A stretch of DNA of 64,000 bases from Tetmemena sp. SeJ-2015 (taxonomy: Eukaryota > Ciliophora > Spirotrichea > Sporadotrichida > Oxytrichidae). The position numbers and the translations under genes are program-made. The stretch covers positions 16,720-80,719 of the forward strand of contig JAJKFJ010022642.1 in assembly GCA_027382625.1 (NCBI GenBank), read 5' to 3'. Below, in pieces: positions 60,577 to 64,000 of the stretch (within the stretch, counting starts at the first letter, position 1; each line of letters starts with the position of its first letter). Below the pieces are notes generated by a model. It was given only the letters and a program-made list of their open reading frames with translations, was not told where the DNA came from and ran no database searches.

Positions 60577-61493
60577 GCAAATCTTTGTAATTTTTGGATA
60601 GTCCACAGTTAAATTCTCGCAAATTTGTTAACCGAGACCGGAGCCCGTTCCTCCGCAAGGAGAAAGATATATCATGAATCCTTGTGCTGATTCACTAAGC
60701 TTTAATAAAAATTAAAGTAAATTTTTATAAACTCTCATTTATCTATTTAAAATTTAATGATTAAATTTGTTTTTTGTTTAAGAGGGATATTTTTTCAATG
60801 ATTTGAATAAATTTATTAAATAAGAAAAAGTTTGATAGTTAAATAAATACTATTTTGATTTTTTTTTATCCATTTAAGTAAAAAAAAGCAAATAGGATTC
60901 ATTAAAATAAATTCAGAGAGGAAATTGTAAAAGTTAGTAAACAATTTGAATATAAAAGAACTTTTAGTGTTCTTTAATTCATTAAATTAAGCTCCATTTA
61001 CCTTCTGATCTTATCATTTATTTCATCAGAAATTTCTCATCCATAGTAGGCGGCCTTACTCCTGATAAACTAAATAATTTAATAAGATCCCTCCAGAGAA
61101 ATCTTTGGATGAGATAATTTAGTCTTTGTCAAATATAGAGTCTTTTCATATTAATAGTAATGGAAGTATATATCTATAGCACTCATATTATAAATTTCCA
61201 AAAGCAAAATCATTTAAGAGATCATTTCCCATGTCACATAATACAGCTCAAGCTTTGAAATTTTTTACTTATTCTGAAATCTATGTTTCCCCCGCTGTCT
61301 GACTCTGAGAGAACAAGTTCGAAGCTAAAACTGCGTCTATGCGATCCTATTCAGTAGACGAGAGAATTCCCTGCTAGCTTTTTTCCCAGGAATACTCTAG
61401 CACACACTGGTATTCAAATCATTTTTACTGCCAGAATTGCTGTGCTAAATTTATTCCGAACTATCCTACATGGATATTTATTATTTCCCTCAT

Positions 61494-62281
61494 TTTATTT
61501 AAAAATATATTTAACCAAGTATTTAATAACTCTGCATTTTTGTTATATTTAATCACAAAAATCAGTAAAATATACAAATCAATAATTTATATAAGAAAGA
61601 TAAATAGAAATTTTTGTGTTTAGGGATTCTGCTATAGACCAAAATTTACTTCCTTCAAATATAATTAAGAGCATTTTTATATTTTATTATGAAGGATTTA
61701 CAACCCTTTCATTCTTATAAAAAAAATAAAAAGAAGAGTTATGGTTTATTATGTAAAAAGATGCATTTTAATTTTGAAGTTCAAATTCATTACATTCTAA
61801 ATGAGTAATTGTGTCAAGTTATAATTAAATAATTTTTAAGATTTACTTTATAAAAATATGAGCTAATTTCATTTTTAAAATAGGGAGTAAAAACATTTGG
61901 CTATAATATTTCCAAAGTGATGATGATTGCAAGAACCTTTTTATGTGACTCAATTACTTATGTCTTAATATATATCTATTAATTATAGTTTACAACATAT
62001 CTCAACCGTTACTGATATTAAATTAAAATATTTATAGCAATCTTTTTTTTTCTAAATATTCACTAAAATAATAATTATTATTTTGATAAATTAGAATTAA
62101 AATATGATATCACTGGAATAAATTAACATTCAGCTTTAATGATTATAATTACAATTTGTTCAAAGTGCTTTTTACTAATTTAATTTATAATTTTAAAGAT
62201 GTTATTTAATTATGAATCATTCATAATAAGCCTAAATCTAAATTCTATTAAATAATAAGTGAATGTAAATAAATAATTATT
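61494..62281. other. AT-rich spacer between tandem tubulin copies
   Basis: Very AT-rich with no coding character. It lies between the 5' end of copy A and the 3' end of copy B. Confidence 0.55.
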
Positions 62282-63735
62282 CTCATTACTCGTCTTACAT
62301 TTGTGAATCTGTGGTTTTCAACAGATCCTCATAGTCTTACACAAGAGCATCAATATTCATTCTCATTTCACTTGGCTCTCCACTTTCCATTCCCTCCCCC
62401 ACATACCAAAACATGAAAGCTCTCTAGACATACATTACGTCAAACTATCTAACCATAAATATTAACTTAATCTTGAAATTTGCTTCAGAAGTTTGACTAC
62501 GCTCTCACTCTGAGTGAAGAGTCCTAGGTTTACAGCAGGCTTACTAAGTTGCTTCAGCTAATCCGCTTTCTCATCCATAAAAATAATTGCTAATTATTCA
62601 ATCCATAGAGGTACTTTGAATCTCTGGAAATATCGTTTGACTGAAGAAAGTAGAAGTTGTAAACTTAAACTATTATTCCTTTATTGCTAAAAATGAATAA
62701 ATGCTTTTAAGGTTGCTGACATTTTGAAATACTTTCTTACTCTTCCTCCCAGTTTCTATACCTCTTAAGATATTTAAATTACAAACTCATAAGCAAAAAG
62801 GTTAATCATAAACTGCTTTAAATATCTGACTTGTAGTTATTCTCAGCAAGATTGTGAAAGTTTGCACACATCGACTGAGAAATTATCTTCTCACATCTTT
62901 TGTTTGATTATATTACTTCCTTCCCTATAAAGCTATCCGAAGTATCTAGAGACTTGCGTTCATACCTTCCAAATTTATTTTTCTTCATTTTAGGTAACTT
63001 TTGCTTATGGACAAGGGAGTGAAATTTGTAATTTTCACTTTGAAACATTTCTAATACATCTTATTTACAAAAGATTTAGGATTATAAAGTCTTTATTTTC
63101 TATCTTGCTCTGTGTTATGACCAATAGTCCTAGTTAACTCGGGAGGCTTTAAGTTTTAACTGGGATATGCCATTTTAATTTTTGGAAATGGTGCCAAGGA
63201 ATTTGCAAAGTTAGCCATGCTCTACTGCTGTCTGTAGCTGTTAAGTCGGTTTGATCCTTCAACAGAACCTAATCCAAAGCAAATGTTTAATAAGAAACAA
63301 CTTCTATAATTTTAATTGCAAGAGAAGAGAGTGTTGATATTTTAGCAGAGTGCCCAATTCGCCTCTTTAAAGCCTGGATTTTCAATCCTCAAATTCTGCT
63401 CAAGTAATTTGTAAATGCTTTCATTATTGGAATAGATGAGCAAGTCACAATACTCTATCATAGCGTTGGAGTTGAAAACAAAGTTGAAAGGCTCTACTAC
63501 GCTGTCAGATTTTCCTGTTACATGACTTGGAAAAAGTTCATTAACTTAATATATGTATTTAATTTGCTTCTCAATGTTTTTTCCTAATAAAGCATAAATT
63601 TTTATTCATAGCAAGTCTTTGTAATCTTTGGATATTCCACACATAAGCTATCACAAATTCGTGAGCCGAGTCCAGCTCCCGTTCCTCCGCAAGGCGAAAG
63701 ATATATCATGAATCCTTGAGCTGATTCGCTAAACA
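62282..63735 (-). pseudogene. Divergent tubulin, copy B (N-terminus missing, degenerate)
   Basis: It matches copy A over the C-terminal two-thirds, nearly base for base at 62650-63500 against 58390-59290. Recognisable parts: SESAQGFMIYLSPCGGTGAG, VEYPKITKTCYE then LFPSHVTG, and the tail KTTDSQMQDEQ with TGA 62284-62282. The segment equivalent to STSMDKITSIYFLDEK in copy A has a TGA after STSMD plus a one-base insertion. No N-terminal tubulin sequence lies between 63735 and the microsatellite at the window edge. Probably a decayed tandem duplicate; a more distant first MDS cannot be excluded. Confidence 0.7.
63542..63609 (-). other. IES, 68 bp, pointer ATGAA
   Basis: TTCAT (+ strand) at 63537-63541 and 63605-63609, at the position of the 1283 bp IES in copy A. 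Both lengths leave the same reading phase (2 modulo 3). Confidence 0.82.
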
Positions 63736-63876
63736 TAAAAACACTTTCAGAATTTATTTCTTGCATCAAATATATTTAAAATACAAATGATAATGTTGGA
63801 GAGTTTTTACAGATAAAACTCTCTCTTTATTTAAATGAACCCCTCTGTGTCTATTAAATATATTTTATCAGTTTTT

Positions 63877-63878
<2 letters not shown>

Positions 63879-63907
<29 letters not shown>

Positions 63908-64000
63908 AAGAAGAAGAAGAAGAAGAAGAAGAAGAAGAAGAAGAAGAAGAAGAAGAAGAAGAAGAAGAAGAAGAAGAAGAAGAAGAAGAAGAAGAAGAAG
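63879..64000. repeat. (GAA)n microsatellite
   Basis: About 40 uninterrupted GAA units run to the window edge. It is not a telomere (hypotrich telomeres are G4T4). Confidence 0.98.

Larger units (their letters stand above)
58030..61493 (-). pseudogene. Divergent tubulin, copy A (probably degenerate)
   Basis: The tubulin fold is recognisable end to end: MREIINIHVGQFGINLAQQF at the start (61493), AVLCDMGND, SESAQGFMIYLSPCGGTGSG (the GTP-binding glycine loop), ELFPNHVTGMSDSVVEPYN, NNESIFKILEQNLRIENPGF, LPIPQLHFQKLKWLIPVK, KITNFTPSSI and the tail FWYQGEGMDKDEPDEMRNNI, ending QDDL at TGA 58032-58030. The TAG in H-V-G-Q sits at the conserved Gln. But in-frame TGAs occur after WQQK, in A-*-AVLCDM and in YYG-*-EISDEI, and one IES join is a base out, so it is probably non-functional, or it is rescued by scrambling I did not resolve. 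Residues diverge far from alpha/beta tubulin, suggesting a specialised isotype ancestor. It contains a 1283 bp IES. Confidence 0.72.

Noticed and set aside
1..64000. Telomere-bearing (TBE/Tec-type) transposon ends or transposase
   Set aside because: No CCCCAAAA-type termini and no DDE transposase or reverse-transcriptase-like frame were seen.
63879..64000. CRISPR-like or telomeric array
   Set aside because: Pure trinucleotide GAA repeat without spacers.

Overview
The window is germline (micronuclear) DNA of a hypotrich/stichotrich ciliate of the Oxytricha-Stylonychia-Tetmemena kind; the species is inferred only to that level. Three things show it. (1) The code: TAA and TAG are read as glutamine and TGA is the stop. 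In the tubulin homologue the conserved glutamine of H-[IV]-G-Q is TAG, and RRS1, RPS11, BCKDHA and FLVCR-like homologues end at TGA. (2) Coding sequence is repeatedly interrupted by short AT-rich inserts that lack GT..AG ends but sit between identical direct repeats of 2-17 bp. Removing the insert plus one repeat restores the protein frame each time I tested it. These are internal eliminated sequences (IESs) between macronuclear-destined segments (MDSs), with repeats acting as pointers. (3) Genes are packed 100-700 bp apart in both orientations, with no telomere repeats. Ordinary GT..AG introns coexist with IESs (RPS11, a PH protein, an FLVCR-like carrier, a cyclic-nucleotide-binding protein).

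Layout. 1-8.9 kb: tandem paralogues of an unrecognised gene with a glycine-rich N-terminus. 9.1-12.5 kb (-): large beta-propeller/helical protein. 12.7-14.0 kb (+): Kelch protein without a visible start. 14.3-23.8 kb (-): small membrane protein, B-box/coiled-coil protein, unknown disordered protein, RING finger, PH-domain protein. 24.0-27.2 kb (-): RRS1 and an EMB8/ABHD1-3 hydrolase. 27.9-32.7 kb (+): propeller/coiled-coil and B-box-like coiled-coil proteins. 32.9-35.8 kb (-): BCKDHA and RPS11. 36.1-39.8 kb (+): FAM135-type lipase. 40.1-43.8 kb (-) and 43.9-45.7 kb (+): two unknown coiled-coil proteins. 46.7-50.5 kb (+): cyclic-nucleotide-binding protein. 50.6-52.6 kb (+): FLVCR-like transporter. 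52.6-64 kb: gene-poor, AT-rich, holding a gene with an inverted MDS, a GC-rich fold-back element, two degenerate tandem tubulin genes and a terminal GAA microsatellite.

The genes are mostly unrelated housekeeping functions (ribosome assembly, branched-chain keto-acid oxidation, lipid hydrolysis, transport) and do not form an operon; each probably becomes its own macronuclear nanochromosome. The most interesting structures are the gene at 55.0-57.7 kb, whose third MDS is inverted around a fold-back element with in-frame pointers of 9, 5 and 8 bp; IESs at shared positions in paralogues that differ up to about 19-fold in length; two IESs that carry coding-like sequence of their own; and a dispersed IES family shared by two unrelated genes. 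All joins were read by eye. Macronuclear sequence was not available to me.
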